Of a stretch of 64,000 nucleotides of DNA, positions 35,481 to 49,520 are shown piece after piece. The notes beneath the pieces were generated by a model. It saw only the letters and a program-made list of their open reading frames with translations. It was not told the DNA's origin and ran no database searches. The position numbers and the translations under genes were made by a program. Position 1 is the stretch's first letter. Every line of letters begins with the position of its first letter. Source of the DNA: Saururus chinensis (Eukaryota; Streptophyta; Magnoliopsida; Piperales; Saururaceae); contig CP141149.1 in assembly GCA_035235625.1 (NCBI GenBank), forward strand, positions 31,241,753 through 31,305,752, written 5' to 3'.

Positions 35481-37250
35481 GCTTGAGCATCGTGGTAAAG
35501 GGCCAAGTGACAAAGTATCAATAGGGTAATAATAGACCTAGGAGATGCATAGAAAAACATAAAAAGTATAAAAAATTGCAAAAAGTATAAAAAATATATA
35601 CAAAATATAACTCAAAAGATTATGTAACCTAAAATACTAAAAATAAAACATCTTTTTTAAAATAATACATTAAAAAATAACAGCTTTATTATCATAAATT
35701 TAGAGAAGATTAGTGGCTAAAAAATTATGAAATTAGAAGAAGAAAAACTGTCAAAAGCTGTTTAACAAAGTATGAGTAGAATACGCATTTTAAATGTAAA
35801 ATATGAGAAAAAAAATGTAAAGTATACATTTTTTAAAAATGTGAATAATACGATATTTTTTGTGGTAGAATGAAAAAATGTGAAGTACGCATATAAAGCA
35901 CGTTTTATACCTATTTTTTCACTTAGAGTAAGGGAAGAATTTTTTTGTTCCTCACTAATAATGGGCTGAGTGTAAGCTATGCATGAGAGTCATTCATCTA
36001 CAAAATTAACGGCATCCCATGCATAGCTTACGTTTGGCTCATTATCAAAGGAGAGTACAAAACTCTTCCCATGCTAAGAATTTGTCAGGAGTTGTCATCT
36101 TAATATATATAAAGGATCCCGTTGATATGTGTCAGGTGAATTACTCCGAGTGCACCAGCATCGAGGTGCATCTCAACTATTGCTATATATAAATATTTTA
36201 AAATATATGAGATGCATTTAATTTGATTCAATGAAGCAAAACTAATGTACTCCCTTCCGAGTTCCATCCATTAAAAATGTCACATATTAATAGTCTTATT
36301 TTATTTTATCCAAATGCTAAGTATTAGATGCCTCAATGAAGTATAAAGGGTAAAAAAAAGGTTACTTAATAATAAGCTTTCTTAAACATCATCTTTTTAA
36401 AATTGAACTATCAATATGGGACAAAGAGAGTATATAGTTTTGGCTAATATAAGGCTTGTATGTCGTCGTTGTTACATGGGTTTGTACCTAGTGATCCCAA
36501 CCCAATTTAGGGTAAGATTGGTTCAGTTTTAGCATAGTATCCAAGATGATCACGACGACCGATTATGCTATCAAGTCATACACAACATAATTTCAAATTA
36601 CACGTTCAAACCAATACGACCTTAAGATATGACCCATTGTATATGGGGTAGACCCTCTTATATAGCATGGCTATGTGGAGGAAGTTGGACACTGTGTTTA
36701 GGGATACCACCAGGTCAAAGTTTGGTTTTATTTAAAAAATGGCAAACTCGAATCTGACTTGAATAACTATTCAGCTTAAATTTAAAAACCCAAACCCAAC
36801 TCAATAATACGAGGTTATATTTTATCACAATACACAAAACAAAATATTTATAACCTTAATCAGGTGTGTTAAGTTGGATCACCTACTACCCAAATAGCCA
36901 TTTGGGTTGAATTTAAAAACCCAAACCTAACCATTAAGATCGGGTCAAGTTGGGTTTTACCATTAGCCTTTTTCATCTTATTCCATTTCGGTTTTTACAT
37001 TTTTATGGCTCATGAGTAATGTCATTCAGGCTTCATGTTTTCACTACTTTTTTACGAGGCAGATAACTTGGATTCAAACAAGGAAACAATTGATATACGT
37101 GCAATGTATAATGGCATGTCATTGTTCAGATTTTGGACGACAAAACTTAGGTATCTTCAGTTCCCTATAATTTTCACATTTCTGCAGTGCACTCTTTACC
37201 AAATTCTCGATGTGACAGTTTTTGTCATAGAGTAAAAACAGAGAAAATAT
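35481..37250. other. Intergenic repeats and 3' flank of cyclin H
   Basis: No gene recognised. At 36252-36432 a diverged Stowaway-like piece runs from ACTCCCTTCCGAGTTCC to ATGGGACAAAGAGAGTA. At about 36698-36965 lies a fragment with GGGTTGGGTTTT-type ends related to 44689-45020. The rest is AT-rich non-coding sequence. Confidence 0.45.
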
Positions 37251-37428
37251 CAGGTATTATTAGAAACCTGAAAGAATGTACAAATGCAGTTATTTCATAA
37301 GCAAAATCTGCATTATCAAACATCCGCCAAAAATATAAGTGCTACTAGGATGCGCCAGCTGCTGGACACGTTCGCAGCTCTCCCCAAATTAATGCGCTAG
37401 GAGATCCATTGCCAGAACGCAGATGTAC

Positions 37429-40400
37429 TCACCTGAAACAACTAAGGTTACAAACAGCATCTGAAATTTGCAAAGAAAAATATTGGGGTGCCATAAGAAT
37501 ACATACGATGTCACAGAATCTTCTTGCTTTTTGGATTTGTGTTTTGATCTCTTTTCGCGCTTCTTACTCCTGCCACAAATAATTAACAGTATTTACGAAT
37601 GTAATCTCAAGAACATAAAGTTAACAAATTTAAATAGAATATCAGATGATACATACTCATCTTGTGAGCTGGGATCCCAACAGTTTTTCAACTTGCGATC
37701 AATATGCTTCATATCCTTCGCCGTGGGGACCTTAAAATTCCTCACCTAAACCATAGCTATGTTGCATAAGAACATATAATCGGTCTCATTTAATATGATA
37801 TTGGCAATCTAAAACAATCAAAGGACACACATAAACATTTCGAAAAAATTCCAGCACAGTTGGCAGTCTTAACCTTTACTTTTAAACAGAGAGAAGAGGA
37901 AAGAAATGGAACATTCGAACAAGGCAACTCGGTAGCTAAATAGCCGGAACTGTTTGATGCTTTGTTTAGGATATACTTGGCCTATTCTTAATCATGTGAC
38001 AAAAAGGAGAAAAAAAGAAGCAGAGGCTAGAACTATTTTGGATGGCCTAAAGTATGCTCAGAGCTTTAATTCTCCAACATGTTCAGATTTGCATATTCTA
38101 GTCAATAATTTTCAAGGAAGATATCACGCTCACCCCATGGAAAATCAGAAATGTAAATTTCTCGCGTGAGAGCTGTTCTCATTGAATTTGCGTGTTGGGT
38201 AATTCAATTACGTATTAATTAGCTAAATATGCAAGTCATCAATATTCAGATATCACTCTTTCTATAAATCAGTCTGTCAACTGCCTCCAAAAGCAAAGGC
38301 GCTTACTGAATTACTGTTTTGAGTTAGTTGGTCATCTCAATATTCGTTTTTGTGATTAGTATCCCTTTAATGCTTTAATTTTTTTACCTTTTAGGTCTAG
38401 AAGGTCTCGCATAATTTCCTTGTAATTACATTTCATATATATATAGTGACATTTTAGGATTTGCATCCTAGTAATCTTAAAGAGTAAGGCAGGCTCATTG
38501 CGTCCCTTTGTTGCCTTTTTCACATTAATAAAACTTTCTCCAGCTGCAAAAAAGAAAAAATAAACGATAATATAATTTTAAATAGTTTGAGAAAGGCATA
38601 ATGCTCTAAGCATGAACTGCAAAGACTTTCATCATAGGAAAGTCCTATGAAATATTGAGGCCCTAAAAATTTGTTAAGATCAGGAACAATGGCACAAACC
38701 AATCAGGAGCTGTTTTGGAGTAAGATCAAGCTCTAGGTCAAACCCTAGGTCAAGTGACGGTGAAGAAAATGAATTTCAATCAGAGAGACAACTTATTGTA
38801 CACGAATTAGTGGAATTGAATATTAGAGAATTAAGCATTAGCATGGTCATCTTGCCAACTAAATAATATGTAGAATAATCAGTATTTCAATTTCTATAAG
38901 ACTTCCAGGCTAAGACTGAAGCTGATATAATTTATATTTATATATACTGTACAAGCATGGGAGTTGGTAGGACCTCTCGCCCCAATATGAGAGAACCCAG
39001 ATCTGAGCAGACACCTAAAAAGTAAAAATTGTTCAGGTCTTACCAGGGAATCAATGGAATTTAGACTCTCTTGTAGCTCTAATATAGTGTGGTCATAATG
39101 TTGACGAGAGAAAATGCTTTCCAAGTATCTGAAAATAGCACATGTAAAAATTGTTATATCTCAAGCACATAGAAGATGAGCAGTATCCTTAATCAAGGAC
39201 ATGAACTAACCCCTCAAAGTCCAGGACTTGGTGTAGTTGATTAGATGTGCGCAGAGCTACCAAGGCCATCTAGACAGTAAAGTGATCAAAGTTATACAAT
39301 AGAAAAGGAAACGAATACAACAAACAAGATCAATTATTAACAGAACATGCAACAGTAGTACTGAAATTGAAATCCCCTTTATCACAAAATTGAACATGCA
39401 TCGCACCTGCCCTGGAGGAAAAAGAAGAGGTGCATCAGTCAGCATAATTTTATCAACCTCCAACTCTGCAGTTTCTCGCAAGTCCTGACAAGATTTTTGA
39501 GATGGATAAATACATTTGATTTTGGTAAACCACAATGGACAAGGTGAGTGTGATTTATTTAAGAATTTTATCTGTTCCTAATAAGCTTTCAGGAGAACTA
39601 ATCAACCAACATGGTATCAGTGCCCAAGGCTCTGGCAAAAGTCCTAAGGGAAACACTCTTCCTTGTTGAGCATATGCAAGAGGAGTGAGTTTGACTAGCA
39701 AAATCCCTTCTGTAACAGCTGAAACTTTTATTAGGAGTGGTACTAACAGAAAACATTACCCCAAATTCAGGAGTCTCCACAGAATAAATATATATTAATC
39801 TTAACATGGAATGGAGAAGACCAGCTAATACAAACACATCAAAAAGTTGAAGTTTGACTAATTTAGTAATATTCCATTTGCATAACTGAAATTGCCAAAA
39901 CAGAGGCATAGAATAACACGAGCCCTGAAACTTAATATCCGATAACAAGAAAAGAAGAAAGAAGATTGCCTTCAACTTTCATCTCTTTCACAATTACACT
40001 TGATTATGAAACTCACAGATAACATAAACAATTACACTTGGTTATGAAACTAACAGATTAAGAACAACTACCTTCAGCATCTCAAGCTGACCGTTGTTCA
40101 ATCTGCCAAATTCCTACAAAATTCATTTATAGAATATTCACGTCATCAAGGGATACGCAAACAGTGAAAAGATATTTGATGTCAGGCATAAGCATATGGA
40201 AATTGTCAGCCTAATGACACATACATTGGCATCTATCATTTCTTGATCAACTGACCTCCATATCATTAACAAATCCTTCAAGTGGCCGGTAAGGTGCATA
40301 AACAATCAAGTCGAAGTTCAGACTCTGCAGGCAACTAACCATCAGATAAGCAAAAAGACATACAAGCACTAAACAATAACAATTACAAATAAAAAAAGAC

Positions 40401-43400
40401 AAATACAAAATGATGCAAGGAGGAGAAACATAGTCATGCCTGAAGAACAATCATCTCATTATTTAGAATCATTTGGTGATCCTGCTGAATACCCTTCCCA
40501 AGCTCCTCTGCTGATACATGATTTTCTTCTATCTTGCAGGAGGCATATATGCATGTTAACCTGTAAATGTTAGCTTAAACGTTTAGGTAAGTTTGTGCAT
40601 AATACCAGCAAAGGATACGTTCCCTGTTGTGTGATGTGTCTTCACGTGTGATGTGTAATGGAGCTTACACATGCAACGGAGTATTATTATTGTAAATGAT
40701 AATAGTGAGTTCCTTCCTTAACAGCTTAAGCTTTTAGGTGAAGTTGTCAATGACGAGTTCCATAATATATCAATCAATATTTACAAACAAAAAGAAGATA
40801 GAAAAACTCATCCTACTTTCCATCAGTCACGTTGTATCCTGCCAGAACTAGAGATATTGTTTTATCCTCAACAACTATTCTAGGTGATCACTACAACGAG
40901 TTTAATGTGGCAAAAAAAAAAAGTCATTCACGCTTTACATCAGCCATTTCTTCAATTGCTGTCTGGAATTTTAAGTCATAAATTGCATTTCCTTGGATTA
41001 TCTCAACAATTCTTACTTGCTTATCTATTGGCACTTATGCAAAATCCTCACACCCTGCCTTCATGTCTGGTCTAGTCCCTGTACAGCTTCCTTTGTCTCC
41101 AAACACTTAGTACTGTATGACATGTCTACTCATAAAATTGCTTAAATATGCTGTTATATTTAATTCAACTATTGATTAGGTTTGCAAGTCCACATATGCG
41201 TCAATGTTTGTATTAAAAAAAATTGGAAAGTCCAGTCTAAGTCCTGAATTTTGCAGCCCTGTGTTATATTATACCCATATAGACATTATACATGGCAGAT
41301 ATTGATAAATGGAGGCAGCATTTATTCCAAATTACTTGCTTTCTATCTCTTCATATGACAGTAAATAAATGGCATTGGCTGATCACGTGCTAACCCTAAG
41401 ATATTAATCAAAACTTGAGCAAGAGATAAAGCTTCAGCAACAATCAATTTACTTTAAGAATTATGATAGGCCACCATGTTATGGCCATAAGCTAGTTCTT
41501 TGAATTGAGCAGCTCATTCAAATTTTGACTTAAATGGCATGTTATGTGATGAAGCAGTCCCTTCTGATTTGTACCGGTTCAACTTAGTCTATCCAGAACC
41601 AAACAACTATAGTAGATAAACCAAATGCCTATAGGATGTGGGTGGCTAGAGACTTAATGCTGTAAAGAGGCGTCGGCATGGAAAGATGCCTCTGCTTATT
41701 AATGGCCTTCTCTACATTTCAACAGCCTATAATATTGGCTCGTATTTCATACCATCATGTTTTTTTAACAAATATCAATTCACTGAGCATTAGTCAGTTT
41801 ACTCGATCTGAATGTCATTTGTAAAAATGATTAATATAAATCACCAATAGATGTGAAAGAGCAAAAGCGGCCACTTCTTACATTATGTGTTTTGGGTGGT
41901 GCTCCATTACAGACCACTGCAAATAAAATCGTTTGAAGTATATGATAGCTGTAGCCTGCAAGCATGACTCAAATATTATATTATTTGCTACTTCTAAAAA
42001 AAAATTTATCACAAGATGTGGAGAGAAAAAACCTGAATTTTATGAGGAAATTGAAAGGCCCCACAAACTTCTTGGATTTTTTGCTCATAGAACACACGCA
42101 TAAGCTGCTCTTGTTCAATGCTAAGTGGCTTTGGAAGAGAATGTCGTTCTGCAGCTGAAAACATAGATGGCGTATCAAATAGAATATGGGAATTCGATGA
42201 GTTACTTTAGGAATTAAGTGTAAACATGGAACTAAGTTGAGGTGATGTTTCAAACAACAATGGCAGTTGTAAAGAGATAAATGTTAACAGATCAATAATA
42301 AACTCGATATATAAATATAACCAATAAAAGGTGAAATTTACCATTATCTTTTGTGTCAATCTGAGGTTTCGGATATGATAATGACCCATCAACATCTACT
42401 TCGAGATGAGTAGCTCCATACTATAATGCACATCAGTAACTACAATCAACAAAAGTTCCCAATGTATTGATGACAAAAAGAAATACCAATCAAGAATGAT
42501 ATATTGATAAGATTGAGGAAGGAAAACGCAAAGGAGATTTAGTCTTATAGAATTCTCAAGCATAACTAACTCACTTCATTAACGAAGTTGCCTACAAATT
42601 GTTTAACAATAACTTGATTGTTGCATCTTCATGTTTTAAGCCTCAACTACTATCAAACATAAATGCATATGCCTCATGTATAAGGCTTTTTTTTCCAGGA
42701 CTAAAGAAAAGTGATGCTACCATTTCCATAACAACTGTTTGTATTAAAGAAAATATCCCCTGAGAAGCTACCATCTCCTGGAACAACCATTCAGGATTCA
42801 ACATACCTTTTTCTGGTGAAAATTGGCCTGAGCAGATCACCAATCCAATATGGCAATACCTAAGTTTATCAAGTACAAAAAACTTCTAACCTTACAGTCT
42901 GCTTATTACTCTATAGGGTTCTCTTGTATAGTATCACTCTATGAGGGCCTTCCTGTCCGCAACCAAAGTTCCAAAAACCCCCACGATTATATGTCTTAAC
43001 CAAAAAATATTGTATACAGATAATCAAGTCCCTGATAGTCATCACATATTATTTTACGCACTCTGCATCCACTTCAAGCATGAGTATTGCCACGAAAAAA
43101 TATATAGCACAAATAACAATGATACATAGACATTCAGGTTATACATGCTTATTATATTAAATTATTGAATGTGTTTTATGAGCATTTCGTGTTTTGCATG
43201 TGTAGTAATCAACGGACTGGATGAGATACTGGCCGCCTACCAGACAATAAGATAAAATTAGTTACATAAATAATTGGAAAGAAGATTACATGTAAGTCAT
43301 ACCTGTTGAAGTGTTTTAATAGCTCTTTGGTTTGTAACTTGATACTTTTCCCTCTATAAGCATATACAACACAGGAAAAAGTATAAGTTGAGCACGCCAA

Positions 43401-43811
43401 TGCAGAGTATAATTAAAGTGAAGTTGATATAATTGCACTATAGACGTATAGACGCTTAAGGAAAATTCAAGAACAACAAACAAAACTAAAAGATAAACAA
43501 AAACAGACTGTTCTCCGGATGCCAGAAGTTTTCTCCACTCATTAATCACATTTTCTTTACGTAATACTAAACACTGGGTTTAGTCCGGAACAAGGAAAAG
43601 GAGCGACCTTCAGACATGCGGCAACTCGCAAGTTGCACTAAGATACCATTTTCTTCAAATACATTTATGTCACTTCTCAAATTTCAAGCTATGTTTTTGC
43701 AACAACGCATGGATCGTAATAATGAGAGCGGAAATGCAATATGATTTCTACCAGCTCCTGGGGGGTAAAAATCCACTTCGATCGATGGGTGGAAGTCTGG
43801 AAATCGGCCAT
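37429..43811 (-). CDS. CYCH;1: Cyclin H, regulatory subunit of the CDK-activating kinase
   Basis: Cyclin H binds CDKD kinases (with MAT1) to phosphorylate other CDKs and, in TFIIH, the RNA polymerase II tail. Exons on the minus strand: 43752-43811, 43303-43353, 42342-42420, 42033-42154, 41882-41955, 40440-40560, 40256-40324, 40072-40113, 39407-39484, 39211-39269, 39044-39128, 37657-37745, 37507-37569 and 37429-37432. Phases agree throughout and give 331 residues, close to the usual plant length. Start [17 protein letters not shown], cyclin-box pieces [39 protein letters not shown] and [20 protein letters not shown], the plant cyclin H segment [15 protein letters not shown], and a basic tail [14 protein letters not shown] are diagnostic. 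The intron after exon 6 has a GC donor (CAG|GCATGA). The last coding exon supplies only one base and the stop; retention of the last intron would change the final residues. Confidence 0.93.
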
Positions 43812-44145
43812 GGCTGTTCAATCGGTTCTTGGAAGTAGAATCAAACCAGCGTCAAAGCATCTGAGGGAGGAGTTTGCCAGAGTCCCTAACAAGCCCGCCT
43901 TCAACCTTCGTTGTATAGCATATGCAGAGTACGTAGAAACAGCGAGCCACTCGGTGGGTGCAGGTGGAGGCGCGGAGCAGCAGCTTGCACACACGACTGC
44001 CGGAGTAAAATTGGACACCAGTGTCCAAACGCCCAAGTTCGAAGTTCGCCCTTACCGGACCGGGGTTGAACCAGTTGGTAGCCGCTTCGCTGAATGACCG
44101 GTTCAACCTCGATTTAACTAGTTTGGAGAAGAAAATAAGAGGAAA
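43812..44145. other. 5' flank of cyclin H
   Basis: The GC-richer stretch right of the cyclin H start must contain its minus-strand 5' UTR and promoter. Frames here on both strands show no recognised protein. No TATA box was placed with confidence. Confidence 0.4.
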
Positions 44146-44668
44146 ATATTGATAGAATAATTTTTGTAAGATTTTAACGATGCCGCCCAAAATTTGTCAT
44201 TAGTTAAGTGTAGAAAGTGGGCAAATTTAATAATTTTGCATAAACTTTGATTATCGAATCACTTGGCGAGGTAATCTTATCGATTTTGGTTCCCAATTTA
44301 TTGTTTTGTTTCATAATAAAATAATTTATTATTTTTTAATTATTATTATTTATATCAATTTTAGCCTCAAAAAATATATTTTATAAATAGGGCTTATTTT
44401 AAATGTTTAAAATTACTTATCTATGTAGGATCTTGTAATGATCGGGCTCGAATTTAATAGTAAAATAGTAATAAAAATGTCCATATATGAGTTCAGGAAA
44501 GATAATTATATTAATTTTAAATTTTAAAAATAGGTTTGATGCAACATCCAAATTTATTCTAAAATACTTCACTTCCAACCATAATTCTCATTTGACACTA
44601 AATTATTGAAATTAATTTCTAAATATATCTACTTCTATTTCTAAATTATTTTATACCCAAATAACCCC
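44146..44668 (-). mobile_element. Tourist-like MITE, copy A (left end decayed)
   Basis: Reverse-complement copy of the elements at 57408 and 63130. It ends ATACCCAAATAACCCC followed by TTA and shares the AAGTTTAAAATTAC / ATCTTG / TCGAATTT-type core. The left terminus is not recognisable, so the copy is truncated or degraded. Confidence 0.6.
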
Positions 44669-44688
44669 TTAAGTGTGCTAATTATATG

Positions 44689-45020
44689 TAGGGATACTAT
44701 TGGGTTGGGTTTTGCCAAATTTGAACATGATACTATTTAAGAAATAATAAATTTAATTCCAGCCCAAGTAGCTATTTGGGGTTGAATTTAAAAGCCCAAA
44801 TCTGACTCATTAGGGTCAGGTTAGGTTTTATCAAAATCCAAATAAAAATATAAAAGAATTATATTTATAACCTTAATTGCTTTGTGTTGAGATGAATTAC
44901 CTAAACCATGAACCCGATCCGAATAGTTATTCAAGTTAAATTTGAAAACTCAAACGTACAAATATTTAGGGATGCCATCAAGCCAAGTTTTACCATATAC
45001 CCAACCCGAGTAGCATCCCA
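44689..45020. mobile_element. Possible small element with GGGTTGGGT ends
   Basis: Left end TAGGGATACTATTGGGTTGGG and right end (reverse complement) TGGGATGCTACTCGGGTTGGG are inverted. The 8-bp flanks ATTATATG and ACGGATGG do not match, so target-site evidence is missing. Related fragments occur near 36700, 47440 and 63853. Confidence 0.35.
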
Positions 45021-45133
45021 ACGGATGGGATATCAAGCTGAGCACATACTAACTTTTGGCTAGGCTTTGACTCATAATTCTACCATTTTCTATCTCGAGT
45101 TAAGCAAAAACTGATTGTCTAACTCTTCAAATT

Positions 45134-45678
45134 AGGGGTTGTGTAGATGTAGAATTTTTGTAAGATTCCATTGATTATGCCTTAGTTCCCGCATAAATTA
45201 TCGAAATCATATTTTTGTATAGAAGGTGTGCGGAATTTAAAAATTTTACTCAAAAGCTTATCCAAAGCCGTGTCAAGCAAGAATTGATCGAAATCACTGA
45301 ATCACCTCGTGAGGTGATTCTATAGATTCCAGCTCCCAACCCCCGTTTTTAAATTACAAGTTTCATTATTTCTCAATGCTCACCTCTTATATCAATTTAA
45401 GTCTAAAAAAATGTGTCGTAATAGGTGGGCCCACTTTAAAAGTTTAAAATTACCTACCCTTATTAGATCTTGTTTGATAGGGCTAAAATTTAGGAATGCA
45501 ATAGTACTAAAAATGTGCATAGAGTTTAGGAGAGAGAGAGAGTTATATTAGTTTAAATTTTTAAAAATGGGTTTGACACGACATTCAAATTTATTATAAA
45601 AACTTTATTACCATTTGTCAGTGAATTTTTGGAATTAATTCTAAAAAATTTCACTTCCGTTTCTAAAAATCCAACACC
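45134..45678 (-). mobile_element. Tourist-like MITE, copy B
   Basis: Reverse-complement copy of the family. It starts GGGGTTGTGTAGATG after TTA and ends ATCCAACACC before TAA. It shares AATCACCTCGTGAGGTGATT with the copy at 63130 and the core GGGTAGGTAATTTTAAAC (reverse complement) with 57408. Confidence 0.65.
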
Positions 45679-45956
45679 TAAACATAGTTACTTATCGTAC
45701 GCTCATAAAAAAACATGTTTCCTACTTTTAATAATTTTAGTGGTCGTGATATTACAATGAAAACCACTCCCAACTCAAAGGAATGTGGCTTTTGGTGAAA
45801 TTATGACCTACAACTAGTGACTCCTAGCTCTACATCAAAAGTGCAATCAACAAGGTTGAAAATTATAATTATAATTATAAAATAAATAGCACATGTATCC
45901 CCTATTTTATCAATAATGCACAAGTGCCCCTTGTATTATACCTTTTTTATTTTATA

Positions 45957-46155
45957 CTTTCTCCGACCTATATTAATAGTTATATTTCAAAATTTTGTGG
46001 TTTTTATTGAAGAGCAAGATACATATCTAAGAGAATAGAAAATAGGCTTATGATACTTTTTTTAGGTATCCAACTACTTAAATTGAACAAAATAAAGCTA
46101 GTAATATGAAACAATTTTTTTTGCTAAATAGAGCTATTGATTTAGGATGGAGGGA
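45957..46155. mobile_element. Stowaway-like MITE, about 200 bp
   Basis: Starts TTTCTCCGACCTATATTAAT and ends ATTTAGGATGGAGGGAC, flanked by TA on both sides. Its body (TTTTTATTGAAGAGCAA, AAATTGAACAAAATAAAGCT) matches the copy at 49107-49306 and the fragment at 5537, defining one family in the window. Confidence 0.65.
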
Positions 46156-46156
46156 C

Positions 46157-49106
46157 TATAATACTAATTACGCTCCCTCCTTTCTCCTTCTTGACTTACT
46201 TCCCAACCTCGCTATTTGCCCTTCTACAATCCCTCCTTGCCTCCCTCAGTTGCTCCATGATTTCAACTCACCTCTAGATTTAATGAACTCTTCAAATTTA
46301 TCAACTCTATTAGATTGTTCTCCAAACCCACGATTTCAAGAGTGTCCTAGGGTGATTTGAATTCATGAAAAAAATCTCACATGTGACTTGCTTACATTAA
46401 AAAGTGGATAAAAGTGAGACATAGCTAGACTCTACTTTTATGATATGTTTCTATTGATTATAAATATAACATGCTAAACATGAGCTCGTAAGCACAAGTG
46501 AGTTTTTTTTTTTTTTGGCTTTGTGATATGAGAGAAAATAAAGAAAGTATCTTTTCTTTTACTTTCATTTTTGTTATTTTTTACTATAACTTTAGAATTG
46601 CACGTGCTTGTCTTTTATGCAAGTGGTTTGGGGGTTTTCTTCTTTTTTGTAGAGTTGGCAATTGGGTTGAACCGCGTTAAAGTTATGTGCTCTTTACTTG
46701 GTTGGGTCTGAATTTAGAAAAATGTTGTCTTCACGTCATTTGCCTAAACTAGGGATTTGGAGTTGCTATTTTATCTTAATTTTTGGCTCATTATTTGTGC
46801 TTCTATTCCCAACAGCTCATCCTAGGAACTTCAATAAATCATTATTATGCTTGCTTTATTTGAAGTCCCGACATTTCCATTTTCCAACCCCCTTTGAAAG
46901 TTAATAACCCCTTGGTAGAAATACTACCGTTACCCGTAGTTTTGGTCTTTTGAATAACGTACAACTATTCTATGGAGCCTATGCAAACCTTTTATCGATT
47001 TATACTACCAAATAGTTCACGTGCAACCCTATTATTTGAGGATTTCATAACTTGCATTGAGTTTTTTTATTTCCAACTAATTATTTGTTTGAATAACCTC
47101 CTTTCCATTTTATGTTTTTTTATTAAATAATCTTATGAGATACCCCCCCTCTCTCTCCATGTCAACCAATTGACACCACTTTTGGCATGTCTGTACTAAT
47201 TTCAATAAAGATTGACACCCAAGAAGCCCACATCGAACATTCATTCCTATAGTCTACGTTCAAAGAATATAGGTGAGTTTTAATTGGTTCACCCAATATT
47301 CCATTATCCAATACAACTCTTTAACAATATTAGAGTTGTGATAACCATTCAACAAACCTCTTCTCATTTTTTGGTCGACAACCCATATAGTCATTTCTAA
47401 TATCTCTAATCAACTACTGTTGTTGGATTTTGGTTTGGGTTGGGTAATGAGTACCCAACCCACCCCGAGATAGTACCAATGATACCTAAAACCTTTGAAT
47501 TAAAAAACTAATTCTACCAAAGAACTTGAATTTTTTTTCTTCTTATACCCAACCCTACCAAAAATAGAATCTAACCCTAACCCACTTAATCTCAAGTCAG
47601 TTCCATTCGGGATAGGTCAGGTGGGTTTTTTTTTTTAATGCAACCCTATCAGATACAAACCTTTGGTGGCGCAAACCCACTAAAGAAAACACAAAAAAAT
47701 CACTTAAATTATCCCCTATTCTCCCCTACAAAACTACCCATCACAATTGTGCCTAACATCCAAAATTCTTTTAGTAACAACACACTAAAGTACATTGAAA
47801 TCATTTATAGTCTGACATTTTAGGTGTAGCTTCTTGACGCGTGTTCACCTCTCTTTCTTCTTCAATTATCTTTCTCCATCCTAAACTTTAGCTTATTTTT
47901 CTCCAAATTTTTAGATAATAACAAGGTTCTAAAACCAAACCAAAGTTTTTTTATTCACCTTTATCGTAGTATAATATAAATCAAATTGGTGTACTATATA
48001 ACTTTAAAATTCTGACTATTTGACCCATGTTTTATACCACTAGTCCCTATTTTGCCCCTATTTGAATTATCATAATCCCAAAAAAACTAAAGATATTAAT
48101 AATCCTAATCCCTATGTTTTAGGTTATGTTGATTTTAAATTTATAATATAATATATGGTACTCCCAAACTCAAATTTATACATTTTTTGTATCATTAGAA
48201 AACTCTCATATAGCTCTAACAAATGAGATTCACATGACTATGTTTTCTCAAACATTTTTTGTATAGCATGCATATATAACACACATCTCAATTATACTTT
48301 TTATATTTTTGCATATATTGTACATATTTGAATTTGCATATTGTTAACGCCATTGGAAAACCCTTAAAGAACTCTATCAAATGAGGTCTGCCGCCAAACT
48401 AGTCTTGAATATGAATACTGTATTTCACAACATAAAGTCCTTTGACATCATTGTCTTTGTTGGCCTATGACATAATATTTAGCCTACAAAATTTAAATTC
48501 ATAGTTTCCTACTACGAGTGTATATGGCTAATATAGAGCTTGTGTGTATAATTAATGATCACTATGATTTTTAAAGCAATCTATTATAACTATAGCACAA
48601 AATGGAGACATTTGTTCAATACATATTTTATTTTATGTTATCTAATCTATATTTACATGCATGATGCATGTGCAATCTTACTAGTAAATATTAATTTGAA
48701 GCAACGTCAAGGAAGCATCGACTTACTACATACGATACCAAAATTTCGAATTGCAATTCTTATGCAAAATTGATTTGCACCGTTGGCATGTTGGTCCTTG
48801 TGTTGAAACACTGTAAAATATTCGACATGTCGAGATCATATAAACCATTTAAATATCACCTTTAACAATTTGAATTCAAGTTTTAGAATATACATAATAT
48901 TTTCAATTTGTTATGTTAAAAGACTTTACTTTAAACTTTAAAACACATGTCTAAAAATAGAAGAACCTTCATTACAACTTTCCTTATATAAACCTAAGAA
49001 TCAATGTCTTAGTGTCTTTGTCCATCGGTTTGTTTGCATGTTTGTGACATATTGGGACATAGGCAGCTTTGTGTTGAATATGAAGAAAATAAATAAAATT
49101 ACATAC
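46157..49106. other. Intergenic DNA, no gene recognised
   Basis: Nearly 3 kb of AT-rich sequence. Fragments with GGGTTGGGTA-type words occur near 47430-47640 (low-copy relic of the element type at 44689). Several short frames exist but none has domain-like sequence or splice context that persuades me. Confidence 0.5.
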
Positions 49107-49306
49107 CACTTTCTTCATCTTATATTAATAGTTACATTTGAAAAAACACTGGTTTTTATTGAATGGTGAAACATACATCTAAGAGAAGGGAAAATAAGTT
49201 TAGAATACTCTTTTTTAATACCTAATTAATTAAATTGAACAAAATGATGCTATTAGCATGGAACAATTTTTTTGTCAATGGAGCTATTAATTTAGAATGG
49301 ATGGAA
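49107..49306. mobile_element. Stowaway-like MITE, second copy
   Basis: Closely related to 45957-46155: TCTTATATTAATAGTTACAT, TTTTTATTGAATGGTGAA, AAATTGAACAAAATGATGCT and ATTTAGAATGGATGGAA. The terminal CTCCCTCC signature is eroded on both sides. Confidence 0.55.
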
Positions 49307-49520
49307 TATATGAGTATTTAGTAGTCACCACTTGTCTAGGTAAGCATTCTCATTCACTTCAATGAACAATTTTTTCGTCAATGGAGCTATTAAATGAATA
49401 TTATGTAATATTTGTCCTTAAATTGATAACTCTATTTAATTTTTTAATTTATTCTACAAAATTAAATAGACTTATTAATTTAAGATGGAGATTGTACTTA
49501 CATAAACTTATAGAGTATAT

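Noticed and set aside
43741..44097. 118-residue plus-strand frame antisense to the first exon of cyclin H
   Set aside because: The minus-strand exon matches cyclin H exactly; the plus frame is its shadow plus flanking sequence.
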